In this document: piece after piece, positions 53,166 through 62,083 of the stretch
Position numbering within the stretch: the stretch's first letter is position 1
Layout of the letters: each line of letters opens with the position of its first letter
Notes under the pieces: generated by a model
The model's database searches: none
Told to the model about the DNA's origin: nothing
What the model saw: the letters and a program-made list of their open reading frames with translations, nothing else
Made by a program: the position numbers and the translations under genes
Assembly: GCF_008124625.1 (NCBI RefSeq)
Contig: NZ_VNHM01000010.1
Coordinates: 1-64,000, forward strand
Source: Desulfallas thermosapovorans DSM 6562
GTDB lineage: Bacteria > Bacillota > Desulfotomaculia > Desulfotomaculales > Desulfallaceae
Length of the DNA: 64,000 nucleotides
Reading direction: 5' to 3'

Positions 53166-54416
53166 ATGTTTGACTTTTTGTTAACCGAAGAACAGCTTAA
53201 ATTGCGCGATGAGGTTCGGGAACTGGTCAAGTGGGTACCCCGCCAAATGATACTGGATATGGACAAGGATAAAATTAAATTCCCCAAGGAATTTCTCCAG
53301 GAAGCCGGCCGCCGCAACCTGCTGGGCTGCCGGTACCCCAGGGAGTGGGGCGGGCGAGGGATGGACTGGGTAACCACCGCCATGGTGATGGAAGAAGTGG
53401 GCACCCTGGGCTATATTTTTGCCTGCACCTTTGGCGTAGGGGCGGAGCTGGTATGTGATGCTATCGTTCAGCATGGTACCGACGCACAAAAGGAGAAATA
53501 TGTTAAACCACTGTTGGCCGGTGAAATTTTTGCCGCCGAATGCCTCACCGAGCCCCGGGGCGGATCGGATTTCTTCGGCACCACCACCATGGCCGAGGAC
53601 AAAGGGGACCATTTCGTGTTAAACGGCCAGAAACGCTTTATCGTGGGAGCCGAAGGTGCCGATTATTTTCTGGTCTACGCCCGTACCGATCACGACCCCA
53701 AAACTCACCCTCACAAAGCACTGACCTGCTTCATTGTAGATCGCGGGCCGGGTGTCAACGTGGAATACCTTTACGGACTCATGGGCTGCCGGGGTGGTGG
53801 GGCCGGACGCATTGTATTTAAGGATGCCGTGGTACCAAAAGAAAATATAGTGGGCCAGCTTAACGGTGCCTATGCGGTATTCAACACCATGATGATACCC
53901 GAACGCCTGGGCACCGCAGCCATGACCATCGGCGCGGCCCGTCCTGCCCTGGATATAGCCACCCGGTACACTTCCCGGCGTAAAGCATTCGGACAGGTAA
54001 TCAACCAGTTCCAGGGCGTCAGCTTCCAGGTAGCGGAGGCCGCCATGCTGCTGGACGCAGCCCGGTCGCTGGTTTACGCCACCTGCCGCGCCGTGGATGG
54101 CGGGGTAAACACCAACCGTGTGCGCCGTATGGTCAGCGAAACCAAAAAATTTGTCACCGAATCCTGTCAGAAAGTAGCCCGCAACGCCATGCAGGTCATG
54201 GGCGGCATTGGCTATACCAACGTGTTTCCTGTGGAGCGCATTAACCGGGATTTGGGCCTTGCTTCCATCTGGACCGGTACCAGCGAAGTCATGGCCATGA
54301 TCACCGCCCACGAATGGTACCGGGAATACCATCAAGCCCAAAGCCAGTGCTCGGGCAGGGACCACGAGTTGGACGCCGCCGAGGCCACAGCAGCGGAAGA
54401 AAAAATATATGAGTAA
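53166..54416 (+). CDS. Acyl-CoA dehydrogenase, Thr at usual Glu position
   Basis: 416 residues with LTEPRGGSDFFG, RKAFGQVINQFQGVSF and QVMGGIGYTNVFPVERINRD. At the usual YEGT catalytic motif this protein reads IWTGTSEVM, with Thr where Glu normally sits. A subgroup of anaerobe enzymes appears to share this, so catalysis may use a different base or the substrate differs. The C-terminal tail is long and acidic. It follows the ligase gene by 83 bases. Confidence 0.88.
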   Translation: MFDFLLTEEQLKLRDEVRELVKWVPRQMILDMDKDKIKFPKEFLQEAGRRNLLGCRYPREWGGRGMDWVTTAMVMEEVGTLGYIFACTFGVGAELVCDAIVQHGTDAQKEKYVKPLLAGEIFAAECLTEPRGGSDFFGTTTMAEDKGDHFVLNGQKRFIVGAEGADYFLVYARTDHDPKTHPHKALTCFIVDRGPGVNVEYLYGLMGCRGGGAGRIVFKDAVVPKENIVGQLNGAYAVFNTMMIPERLGTAAMTIGAARPALDIATRYTSRRKAFGQVINQFQGVSFQVAEAAMLLDAARSLVYATCRAVDGGVNTNRVRRMVSETKKFVTESCQKVARNAMQVMGGIGYTNVFPVERINRDLGLASIWTGTSEVMAMITAHEWYREYHQAQSQCSGRDHELDAAEATAAEEKIYE

Positions 54417-54463
54417 CAAGAAATTAATCGCGCACATCAATTCCAGGGAATGATGGAATGGGA

Positions 54464-54497
54464 AAAAGCCCCGGAGGATTTTTCACCGGGGCTTTTG
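54464..54497. terminator. Terminator after the acyl-CoA dehydrogenase operon
   Basis: AAAAGCCCCGG pairs with CCGGGGCTTTT around 11 bases; A and T flanks fit both converging genes. Confidence 0.9.
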
Positions 54498-54499
54498 TA

Positions 54500-55018
54500 C
54501 TATCTTTGGTAAGTATTGTTAATTAGCCAGGTCAAACGTTCATCGCCATTTACCTGAATGAAATAATAATCTGGACTGTCATTTACCTTGAACATATACG
54601 GATACCCCTCATTGCCGGGCAATTTAAAATTACTGACCACCACGGACTTGTCCACATCCAAGGGATTGTAAGAACGTCCCAGAGCATCAATTAACTGTAC
54701 ATCATTTTGATTTATCTTTGCATCAGTAACCAAAACCAACCCCACAAATACCCGACCCGGTTCGGCAACAGCTCTATTATTTGACAAATCCACTGTATTG
54801 ATAAAAATGTTCTTACCACCCCGGACCTGATAATACTTTCCTTTTACTTCAACCTGCTCTCCCAGTGATACATATTGGTCCGGCAACTCCACCGTATGCC
54901 CGGTAACCCGGTCGCTGGTTTGGGTAGCCAACCAGTAGACAATAAAAAATACACCCGGCGCAAAGATTAAAAATATAAGCCATTTTCTTTTAGTTTGATC
55001 AGTTGTTTTACCGGACAT
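54500..55018 (-). CDS. Membrane-anchored protein with an outer beta domain
   Basis: 172 residues. A single N-terminal helix (about 13-31, WLIFLIFAPGVFFIVYWLA) anchors a mostly beta extracytoplasmic part. The layout resembles DUF4352-type proteins (VFVGLVLVTDAKIN, VQLIDALGRSYNP), but that is tentative. Start ATG 55018 has an AAAGGACTGG site. Function unknown. Single gene. Confidence 0.55.
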   Translation of the reverse strand: MSGKTTDQTKRKWLIFLIFAPGVFFIVYWLATQTSDRVTGHTVELPDQYVSLGEQVEVKGKYYQVRGGKNIFINTVDLSNNRAVAEPGRVFVGLVLVTDAKINQNDVQLIDALGRSYNPLDVDKSVVVSNFKLPGNEGYPYMFKVNDSPDYYFIQVNGDERLTWLINNTYQR

Positions 55019-55259
55019 TTTTCACCAGTCCTTTTCATCAGTGTAAATAATGTTACAATAACACCTGTTACAAATTATTGCTGGGAAAGCGTTATTTGTC
55101 AACCAACTCTAAATGAAAACATAACCGTATTACAGTTTATCTTAATGGGTTTTAATTAAAAGTAAAAAGTTTGCTAAAATAGTTTTACAGGAATAATATT
55201 CAAAAAAAGTGCCAGACTATTACTGTTCTCGCAATACTATTGCCGGAGGTGCAACATAT

Positions 55260-55448
55260 ATGCATGCAGAAGTAGACCAGGATCTTTGTATTAGCTGCGG
55301 GGCTTGTATAGATATCTGCCCTGATGTTTTTGATTGGAACAGTGATGAAAAAGCTCATTCCATAGTGGATGAAGTTCCCAGCGAATTGGAAGAGCAGGCT
55401 TCTGAAGCAGCCGAGGGATGTCCCACAGATGCAATAACCGTTAATTAA
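55260..55448 (+). CDS. Ferredoxin, single [4Fe-4S]
   Basis: 62 residues from ATG 55260 with GGAGGTG upstream; the longer frame to 55209 lacks a site. Cluster ligands are CISCGACIDICP near the N-terminus and the last Cys in GCPTDAITV. Acidic, as usual for soluble ferredoxins. It could exchange electrons with the Fdh, Hdr or other iron-sulfur complexes. It has its own terminator. Confidence 0.93.
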   Translation: MHAEVDQDLCISCGACIDICPDVFDWNSDEKAHSIVDEVPSELEEQASEAAEGCPTDAITVN

Positions 55449-55462
55449 TACTTTCTTTCCAT

Positions 55463-55500
55463 AGCACGGCTGTATTAATATTCAGCCGTGCTTTTTCTTT
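55463..55500 (+). terminator. Terminator of the ferredoxin gene
   Basis: AGCACGGCTG pairs perfectly with CAGCCGTGCT around 10 bases, then TTTTCTTTT. Confidence 0.9.
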
Positions 55501-55612
55501 TATAGCAAGTGCTATTTATCGGATCCTAAAGAGTTTTTTAGTCGCTTTACTGGCCAATTACCTGTAATTCAGCTATAATTAATGAAGTTATTTTATAGAA
55601 AGGAAAATACCA

Positions 55613-57883
55613 GTGAAAAGAACTCACCTCTGGGGTATACTTCTCATATCCATATTAACTATAGCGGTATGTATACTATGGCCGCCCGGTTCCTCCAAAA
55701 ACCAAATAATACAGCCTGTATATGGCTTGGGATTACCACAACCGAATAACATTGAATATACTAAAGAGCCCGGCCATATCTATCTGATCACAGTTGACCG
55801 GTTGGTATTACAAGACCTGGTAGATAATCCGGACCTGTTTAATGAAATAACCGGACAGGCAGCCTTGGGATTGATGAGTGTAGGTGTAGAGGGCGGCCTA
55901 ATACCGGATAATACTTATGCCTCCATAGGTGCCGGAGCCCCAATCAATGCCTCAGGTACCGCCCTGCACGGGTTAAATGCCTGGGAATTGCTGCAAGGCA
56001 TTCCGGCAAGTGAAATATACCAGCAGAGAACCGGACTTAACGCTCCCGCCGGTACCGTGCTGCAGTTGGATATAGCACGCATTAAAACATTAAATGCGGA
56101 AAGCCGCTATTCGGCTATCCCGGGCTTATTGGGCACAGTTTTGCAGGATAACGGCATCGCAGTATCCGTACTGGGTAATGCCGACAGCAGCGAAAAATCC
56201 GCCCGCCCGGCAGTGGCTCTGGCTATGAATAAGAACGGCCTGATTAAAGGCGGTGATGTGAGCGATAATCTGTTAGTAGATGACCCTTCTTTTCCAGGGG
56301 GACTGCGGACTGATTATGATAAATTACTGTCGATATTACTGGAATCCTATAAAAAACCAGGTTTAACCGTCGTAGAGTTGGGTGATTTGGAGCGATTGGA
56401 AAAATCAGGGGCCTATCTGGAGGAAAGCGTACTAAAATCTCAACGCCGGGAAACACTTAACAAGATAGCCTCTTTTATCACCCACATACTGGAGCAAATG
56501 GATGAGGAGCATGACATGCTGCTGATTATTTCACCCACACCCAGGGGTAATTATGTGCCCGGTACCAACTATTTAACCCCGGTGTTGGCCGTGCATAATT
56601 CGATTCAACCCGGCCTATTAACTTCACCAACCACCCGGCGGCCTGGGATTATCAAAAACACTGACCTGGCACCCACGATACTGGACTATTTTAATATAGA
56701 AGCACCGGCCAACATGTATGGTCGTCCGCTGCATACCATAGATACAGACCTGACTATTGCAACATTGTCAACAACATACGAGCAATTGGAACAAACTTAT
56801 CAATATCGATCTCCTGTGTTAAAGAATTATGTACTGGTATTGCTGATACTTGTATTGCTTTCCCTGGCGGCGGTTTTGCTGCCTCGCGCCAATGAATTAA
56901 TGAAGGTATTAAAACCGCTGCTACTGGCGGTAATGGCAGTGCCCATAACTTTGCTACTAATTACACTGCTGCCCCATAAAACACCCGAGTTGTTGATATT
57001 GGAAATAATTGTATTAACAATAGGCATTACGGCAGCCATTTATTTATGGCTGGCAAATCATAATCACGACCTGGACCCATTTATCATTATCAGCCTTACT
57101 ACATCATTATGTATTGTTGTCGACCTTTTTTTGGGAGCGCCATTGCAAAAAAATTCACTACTGGGCTACGACCCCATAGCGGGAGCCAGATTCTACGGGC
57201 TTGGCAACGAATACATGGGAGTACTGCTGGGCTCTACCATTATCGGCACCGCTGCTTTTATTGATCGTTTGTCCACCCGCCACCGCAAAACAATTATTGT
57301 CATAACCGGGCTATATTATTTAGTTACCTTGTATGCCATAGCAGCACCGGATAAAGGTACTAACGTCGGCGGCTCAATAGCGGGAGTTTTCGCATTTCTG
57401 GTTACCTTTTTATTACTGTTAGGTTTTAAATTCGACTTGAAGATAATCGCTAAAACGGCTGCTACCGTAAGTGTTTTTCTTCTGGCATTAATCTTTTACG
57501 ACCTACAGCGACCTACGGAAGGCCAGTCCCATATCGGTCGTACAGCTAACCTGATAATATACAACGGACCGGGTGAAATATTAAATATCATTTACCGCAA
57601 GGCAAGTATGAACATCAAATTGATCAAGTATACCATTTGGAGCAGGGTCTTTCTGGCCAGCCTGGTCAGTTTGGCAATCTTATTTTACCGTCCGGTGGGA
57701 ATAATGAAGCAGATATTTACCCGCTATACCAATCTGTATACAGGTTTCATCGGTGTAACCATCGCCAGCATCATGGCACTTATTTTCAATGACTCCGGTA
57801 TAGTGGCCGCAGCCACTGCCATGATATTTTGTGCGCCGCCGCTGCTTTATCTGGTCATTCGTACCCTGCGCCCCAACGTTTAG
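55613..57883 (+). CDS. Large membrane protein with alkaline-phosphatase-like outer domain
   Basis: 756 residues. A signal anchor (about 7-24) is followed by an extracytoplasmic domain to about 390 with hints of the alkaline phosphatase fold (YLITVDRL, LLIISPTPRGNY, TPVLAVH, TDLAPTILDYF). From about 405 on there are nine or ten membrane helices with the conserved loops GYDPIAGARFYGLGNEYMG and FNDSGIVAAAT. I have seen this two-part design in other Firmicutes but know no named function. It may modify envelope polymers or lipids (inference). GTG is possible at 55613; AAAGGAAAA precedes. Confidence 0.7.
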   Translation: MKRTHLWGILLISILTIAVCILWPPGSSKNQIIQPVYGLGLPQPNNIEYTKEPGHIYLITVDRLVLQDLVDNPDLFNEITGQAALGLMSVGVEGGLIPDNTYASIGAGAPINASGTALHGLNAWELLQGIPASEIYQQRTGLNAPAGTVLQLDIARIKTLNAESRYSAIPGLLGTVLQDNGIAVSVLGNADSSEKSARPAVALAMNKNGLIKGGDVSDNLLVDDPSFPGGLRTDYDKLLSILLESYKKPGLTVVELGDLERLEKSGAYLEESVLKSQRRETLNKIASFITHILEQMDEEHDMLLIISPTPRGNYVPGTNYLTPVLAVHNSIQPGLLTSPTTRRPGIIKNTDLAPTILDYFNIEAPANMYGRPLHTIDTDLTIATLSTTYEQLEQTYQYRSPVLKNYVLVLLILVLLSLAAVLLPRANELMKVLKPLLLAVMAVPITLLLITLLPHKTPELLILEIIVLTIGITAAIYLWLANHNHDLDPFIIISLTTSLCIVVDLFLGAPLQKNSLLGYDPIAGARFYGLGNEYMGVLLGSTIIGTAAFIDRLSTRHRKTIIVITGLYYLVTLYAIAAPDKGTNVGGSIAGVFAFLVTFLLLLGFKFDLKIIAKTAATVSVFLLALIFYDLQRPTEGQSHIGRTANLIIYNGPGEILNIIYRKASMNIKLIKYTIWSRVFLASLVSLAILFYRPVGIMKQIFTRYTNLYTGFIGVTIASIMALIFNDSGIVAAATAMIFCAPPLLYLVIRTLRPNV

Positions 57884-57970
57884 TTTTGGATTAAATGAAT
57901 AAGCAAAGTAGAGTAAAGCTGAGGTTTTGATTAAAAGGCAGTATTAAACAGTTAAAATCACAAGCATACA

Positions 57971-58008
57971 TAAAATATTGTTGACATTACAATATTTTAT
58001 GCTAAAAT
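57971..58008 (+). promoter_or_regulatory. speD promoter flanked by a perfect inverted repeat
   Basis: TTGACA (57981-57986), 16 bases, TAAAAT (58003-58008). The -35 lies inside the loop of TAAAATATTG (57971-57980) and CAATATTTTA (57990-57999), a perfect 10-bp inverted repeat. It is well placed as an operator. A second stem, GGCTGG/CCAGCC, lies in the leader. Confidence 0.65.
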
Positions 58009-58092
58009 TGAGTTTGGCTGGTATAAAGGTATCCACTTTGACTCTCTATCAGCCAGCCTTTAACAATATGCAAAAGGGGGAAGATAATAAGA

Positions 58093-58473
58093 ATGAAACC
58101 TTTGGGCCGCCATGTACTAGCTGAAATCTATGGATGTGAATACGATATTCTCAATGATATCGGCAAAGTTGAAAAAATTATGGTAAACGCAGCCCTTGAG
58201 GCAGGTGCCGAGGTAAGAGAATTTGTATTCCATAAATTCAGCCCGCAGGGGGTCAGCGGAGTGGTTGTAATATCAGAATCTCACCTGGCCATTCATACTT
58301 GGCCGGAGTTGGGTTATGCCGCCGTTGATGTTTTTACCTGCGGGGACAAGGTGGATCCCTGGGATGCGTGCAACTTCTTAACCGAGCAATTCTGCGCCAA
58401 GCATCTCACAGCTAAAGAGACAAAACGGGGCATACTTCCTGATATACCGCTTCAGGAAGCCGTAAATCTTTAG
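58093..58473 (+). CDS. speD: S-adenosylmethionine decarboxylase proenzyme
   Basis: 126 residues of the short bacterial (SpeH) type. The self-cleavage site is Glu62-Ser63 in [14 protein letters not shown]; the new Ser becomes the pyruvoyl group. CGDK and the C-terminal region are also typical. It supplies decarboxylated SAM for spermidine synthesis. No speE is in the window. AAAAGGGGGAAG precedes ATG 58093. Confidence 0.95.
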   Translation: MKPLGRHVLAEIYGCEYDILNDIGKVEKIMVNAALEAGAEVREFVFHKFSPQGVSGVVVISESHLAIHTWPELGYAAVDVFTCGDKVDPWDACNFLTEQFCAKHLTAKETKRGILPDIPLQEAVNL

Positions 58474-58512
58474 GAGGGATTTTTATTAGTACCAACTTAA
58501 GTGAAGATTAGC

Positions 58513-58558
58513 ATGACCTTGCTGTTTGGCCAACAAACGCAAGGTCATTGCTTTTTAT
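58513..58558 (+). terminator. Terminator of speD
   Basis: ATGACCTTGC pairs with GCAAGGTCAT, with an inner GTTTG/CAAAC stem, followed by TTTTTATT. Confidence 0.9.
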
Positions 58559-58641
58559 TGATAAATATACACTCACGGAAGGATATTTTATCGCGGCACC
58601 GAATATATAATTGTTTAAAGCAAAGGAGGCTGCCCCCACAT

Positions 58642-59421
58642 ATGCATATTTTTCATCATATCAGCGATGAACTGGAAAAAGTAAACAAGTTGATTTATAA
58701 AAATTTTTTTATCAGAACGGGTAATATTAATGATTATGTTAAGCAGGATTTCAATTATTTATATATTAATTTACGGCCTGCATTGGTGCTAATATGCCAC
58801 CGGTTGTTTAGCCCGGTAAATCAGCAAGCCGTTGCTCTGGCTGCCGTGCTGCAGTTTATTTTTATGGCTTCCCAGGTACACGTAAAACTATCGGAAAACA
58901 ACCCCGGACAGGAAGAACCTATAGATATCCGTACCGGTTATCAATTTCCCGTGCTGGTGGGGGACTACCTGTACGGCAAATTTTTTACCACTTTATGCGA
59001 CGCTGGTATTGTACACTACCTGAAAAATATGGCGGAGCTTATCTGCACTATCAATAAAAACGGTATTTTAATTCTAAAAAATCCAGACCTGGCCATCTCC
59101 AATCCGACGGCATACTTGGAAGCGATTCGCGGCGAATGTGCGGAACTGCTGGCTTGCGGTGCCTATTTAGGAGCCGATTTAGCCGGCGCTGACAGTGGCA
59201 GTAAGGATAAGTTATATCATTTCGGACTGAATTTGGGCATGGCCTTGGGATTGCTGTCAAGGGGTGCCCCGGCAAGACAGGTAAACCATTATGCCGCCAC
59301 AGCAGAGTCTATACTACAACACCTGCCCCCGGGTAAAGATAAAGAAAGCCTGCGGGATCTACTGGGTTTATTAACCACCGAAAACACCGAAGCTGAGCGC
59401 ATGGTACGCATGGTGGTATAA
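58642..59421 (+). CDS. Degenerate polyprenyl synthetase family protein
   Basis: 259 residues from ATG 58642 (CAAAGGAGG upstream). The fold is that of trans-prenyl diphosphate synthases: VLVGDYLYGKFF matches the stretch after the first Asp motif, and YLEAIRGECAELLACGAYLG matches the usual IxxKTA helix. But the first DDxxD is replaced by HVKLSENN, and the second by GLNLGMALGLLSRG with no Asp pair. It is therefore probably inactive as a synthase and might be a regulatory or partner subunit (inference). It stands alone here. Confidence 0.7.
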   Translation: MHIFHHISDELEKVNKLIYKNFFIRTGNINDYVKQDFNYLYINLRPALVLICHRLFSPVNQQAVALAAVLQFIFMASQVHVKLSENNPGQEEPIDIRTGYQFPVLVGDYLYGKFFTTLCDAGIVHYLKNMAELICTINKNGILILKNPDLAISNPTAYLEAIRGECAELLACGAYLGADLAGADSGSKDKLYHFGLNLGMALGLLSRGAPARQVNHYAATAESILQHLPPGKDKESLRDLLGLLTTENTEAERMVRMVV

Positions 59422-59929
59422 TTACATTTTATTACTTGGCCCCAAGTTTTTGTTATTTACTCATTATGAATTCAACCCTATGCTTACCGTGACAGCATAG
59501 GATAGGCATAAACTCAATACAATACAATTGCATAATTTACGGCAAGCGAGTATGTGACCCAGGCCTATACAGTGCTTTTGCACGATCCCTGGTGCCGGCA
59601 TATTACCCAGTGTATTACAACCCAGCGGGCCTACCTTATTTGGTATACCTGCTTTTTTTATCATTTTTACGCCTATTTCGATTATTCTTCCTGTGTAATT
59701 AATGTCAGCAATTTTATATTTTCAACAACCGTTATAAGCTGCCCGGCTCATTTTCAGATCCCCAACCATAACTCCGTGGGGATTTATTTTATGCGCTCCG
59801 TTGCGGCAAATATGTATACCGTGGTTTACATTTTCAAATATTTTTTCACTAATTATTTTTATTTGTGGTACAATAAATGCAAAAAGAGTGAATGTTCATT
59901 CATTTTCTTGTGTAACAAGGAGGCCCTCA
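59422..59929 (+). promoter_or_regulatory. Gene-free stretch with promoter and TGAATG palindrome
   Basis: No convincing gene lies in 59422-59929. Near its end, TTCACT (59845-59850), 18 bases, TACAAT (59869-59874) forms a fair promoter. Then TGAATG-TT-CATTCA (59889-59902) is an inverted repeat with the same half-site as the FadR-like box at 30517. It could place the downstream synthetase under a TetR-type regulator. Confidence 0.5.
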
Positions 59930-62083
59930 ATGAGTAACACGGATTTACAAAGCGATTTAAAAAGCCTGGTACCCCTTTTTAAACCTGAATCCATAGCCAT
60001 CATAGGAGCGTCCAGCAACCCCGCCAAACCCAGCGGTCAGCCGTTGGTGGCACTTACACAATGCGGCTTTAAAGGGCATGTATATCCGGTAAACCCTAAC
60101 TACCGTACTTTACTGGGTCTGCACTGTTACCCTTCGCTAACGGATATACCTGGTCCTGTCGATCTATGCATTATCGCAGTGCCTGCCCGCATGACTTTGA
60201 CCGCTCTGGAGGAATGCGCGGCAAAGGGTGTGCGGGGTGTAATAATATTTACTTCGGGATTTGCTGAAGTAGGGAATGAGGGCGCGATCATCCAACAGCA
60301 AATGACCGCTCTGGCCAGAAAAACCGGCATGCGTATCTGCGGACCCAACTGCATGGGCATTTTCAGTGCCCAAAACGCCTTAATGGCTAATTTTGCCGTA
60401 ACCGAACTGCCAGATAAAGTATTGGTACCTGATTACTTGGGGTTTATTAGCCAAAGTGGTGGCTTCGGGGTAGCCATTTATGAAATGATCAAAGAAAAAG
60501 GCTATGGCTTTAGTCATTTTGTTAGTACTGGTAATGAAGCGAATCTGGAGTTTTCCCACTACTTGGGTTATATGGCGGCCGATAACAAAACTAGAGTGAT
60601 TGGCGGCTACCTGGAAGGGCTCAAGGACGGGCAGAAGTTTTTGCAGGCAGCAGATATGGCTTTAGCAAATAATAAACCCGTAATGCTCATGAAAGCAGGT
60701 CGTTACCCGGCTTCCGCAAAGGCCGCTGCCTCTCATACCGGAGCGCTTGTGGGATCGGAAAAAGTATACAGCGCTGTTTTTAAGCAAAAGGGTATTATCA
60801 GGATAGATAACTTAGAAGAATTCTTGAATATGCTTTCAATAATGCATAGCGGTAAAATACCGTGCGGCAAAAGGATAGCCATACTGGCCACCTCAGGCGG
60901 TAGCGGCGTTATGCTGGCGGACAAATGCGCTCATTACGGACTGGATGTAGTTCCACTTCAGGAAGAAACTAGATTGGCCTTGGCGGCACTGCTGCCCGAT
61001 TTTGCATCCACCGCTAACCCTGTGGACATTACCTCGGCCATTATAACCCAACCCGGGTTGTTGGAACAATGCGCCCAAATAGTGATTAAAGACCCCGGGG
61101 TGGATATGATGATTGTGGCTTACTGGACCGAATTCGGAAACCGGAGTATTCTGAATCAAATGATCAGGGTTGAGCAAAGTACCAATAAACCGGTTTTCAA
61201 TTTGATTTGGGGTCCGGAAAAGGCGGCGCAAGAAGCCATGCACTACATGAACAACAATTTAATCCCCGCAGGCCGGGAAGTGGATTTCATTATTAAAAGT
61301 ATGGCCACACTGGCGGAATACCATATTTTTGTACAGTCCCGCAAGGAAACTACTATGTTGGGTCCGGAGATACCAATAAACGCCCGGGAAAAGGCGGCCG
61401 TCCTATTGAATAATTTAGGGCCCGGCACCAGGTTATCCGAACATACTGCCAAACAAGTGCTGCGCGCCTATGGCATACCCACAACCCGGGAACAACTGGC
61501 CACAACAATGGAAGAAGCCCTCGCGGCGGCTGAGACTATCGGCTATCCGGTGGTTATGAAAATAGAATCACCCGACATATTGCATAAGACTGATGCAGGG
61601 GGGGTATTATTAAACATCCGTACCCCTGAGGAAGTAACCACAGGTCTCCACCAATTACTGAATAATGCCCGGGTCTATAAAGCTGACGCGGACATCAAAG
61701 GCGTTCTGGTGCAGCAAATGCTACCTGACAATGGTATTGAAATGATTGTAGGTATTAGTAAAGACAGCACCTTCGGCTCCACAGTACTGGTGGGGTTAGG
61801 AGGCATCTTTGTGGAGGCACTAGAAGATGTGGCCCTCAGGGTAGCACCTGTATCACCGCTGGATGCCCAAGAGATGTTGTCCGAGCTAAAGGGTCAGCGC
61901 GTACTGGATGGCCTACGAGGGCGGTTACCTGCTGATAAACAGGCACTGTTGGATATTATCCAACGATTATCCCGCCTGGCCGTAGACTTTCCCCAAATCG
62001 CCGAATTGGACATTAACCCTCTTATTGTATTCCCCAAAGGCGAAGGGGCCTGCGCCGCCGACGCACTGATAGCCATGGAATAA
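59930..62083 (+). CDS. Acyl-CoA synthetase, ADP/NDP-forming (acetate--CoA ligase type)
   Basis: 717 residues from ATG 59930 (AAGGAGGC upstream). Order: CoA-binding domain (SIAIIGASSNPAKPSGQPL), succinyl-CoA-synthetase-like domains with the phospho-His in AAASHTGALVGS, then an ATP-grasp domain (TAKQVLRAYGIPTTREQLA, GYPVVMKIESPDILHKTDAG). It links acyl-CoA hydrolysis to ATP synthesis, or activates the acid. It is one chain, with alpha and beta parts fused. Single gene. Confidence 0.9.
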   Translation: MSNTDLQSDLKSLVPLFKPESIAIIGASSNPAKPSGQPLVALTQCGFKGHVYPVNPNYRTLLGLHCYPSLTDIPGPVDLCIIAVPARMTLTALEECAAKGVRGVIIFTSGFAEVGNEGAIIQQQMTALARKTGMRICGPNCMGIFSAQNALMANFAVTELPDKVLVPDYLGFISQSGGFGVAIYEMIKEKGYGFSHFVSTGNEANLEFSHYLGYMAADNKTRVIGGYLEGLKDGQKFLQAADMALANNKPVMLMKAGRYPASAKAAASHTGALVGSEKVYSAVFKQKGIIRIDNLEEFLNMLSIMHSGKIPCGKRIAILATSGGSGVMLADKCAHYGLDVVPLQEETRLALAALLPDFASTANPVDITSAIITQPGLLEQCAQIVIKDPGVDMMIVAYWTEFGNRSILNQMIRVEQSTNKPVFNLIWGPEKAAQEAMHYMNNNLIPAGREVDFIIKSMATLAEYHIFVQSRKETTMLGPEIPINAREKAAVLLNNLGPGTRLSEHTAKQVLRAYGIPTTREQLATTMEEALAAAETIGYPVVMKIESPDILHKTDAGGVLLNIRTPEEVTTGLHQLLNNARVYKADADIKGVLVQQMLPDNGIEMIVGISKDSTFGSTVLVGLGGIFVEALEDVALRVAPVSPLDAQEMLSELKGQRVLDGLRGRLPADKQALLDIIQRLSRLAVDFPQIAELDINPLIVFPKGEGACAADALIAME

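Noticed and set aside
59464-59664. 66-codon minus-strand frame in the same gap
   Set aside because: No ribosome site and no recognisable family; composition not convincing.
59554-59937. 127-codon plus-strand frame before the ADP-forming synthetase
   Set aside because: Aromatic- and cysteine-rich, no ribosome site, no motif, and it runs across the promoter and ribosome site of the real downstream gene.
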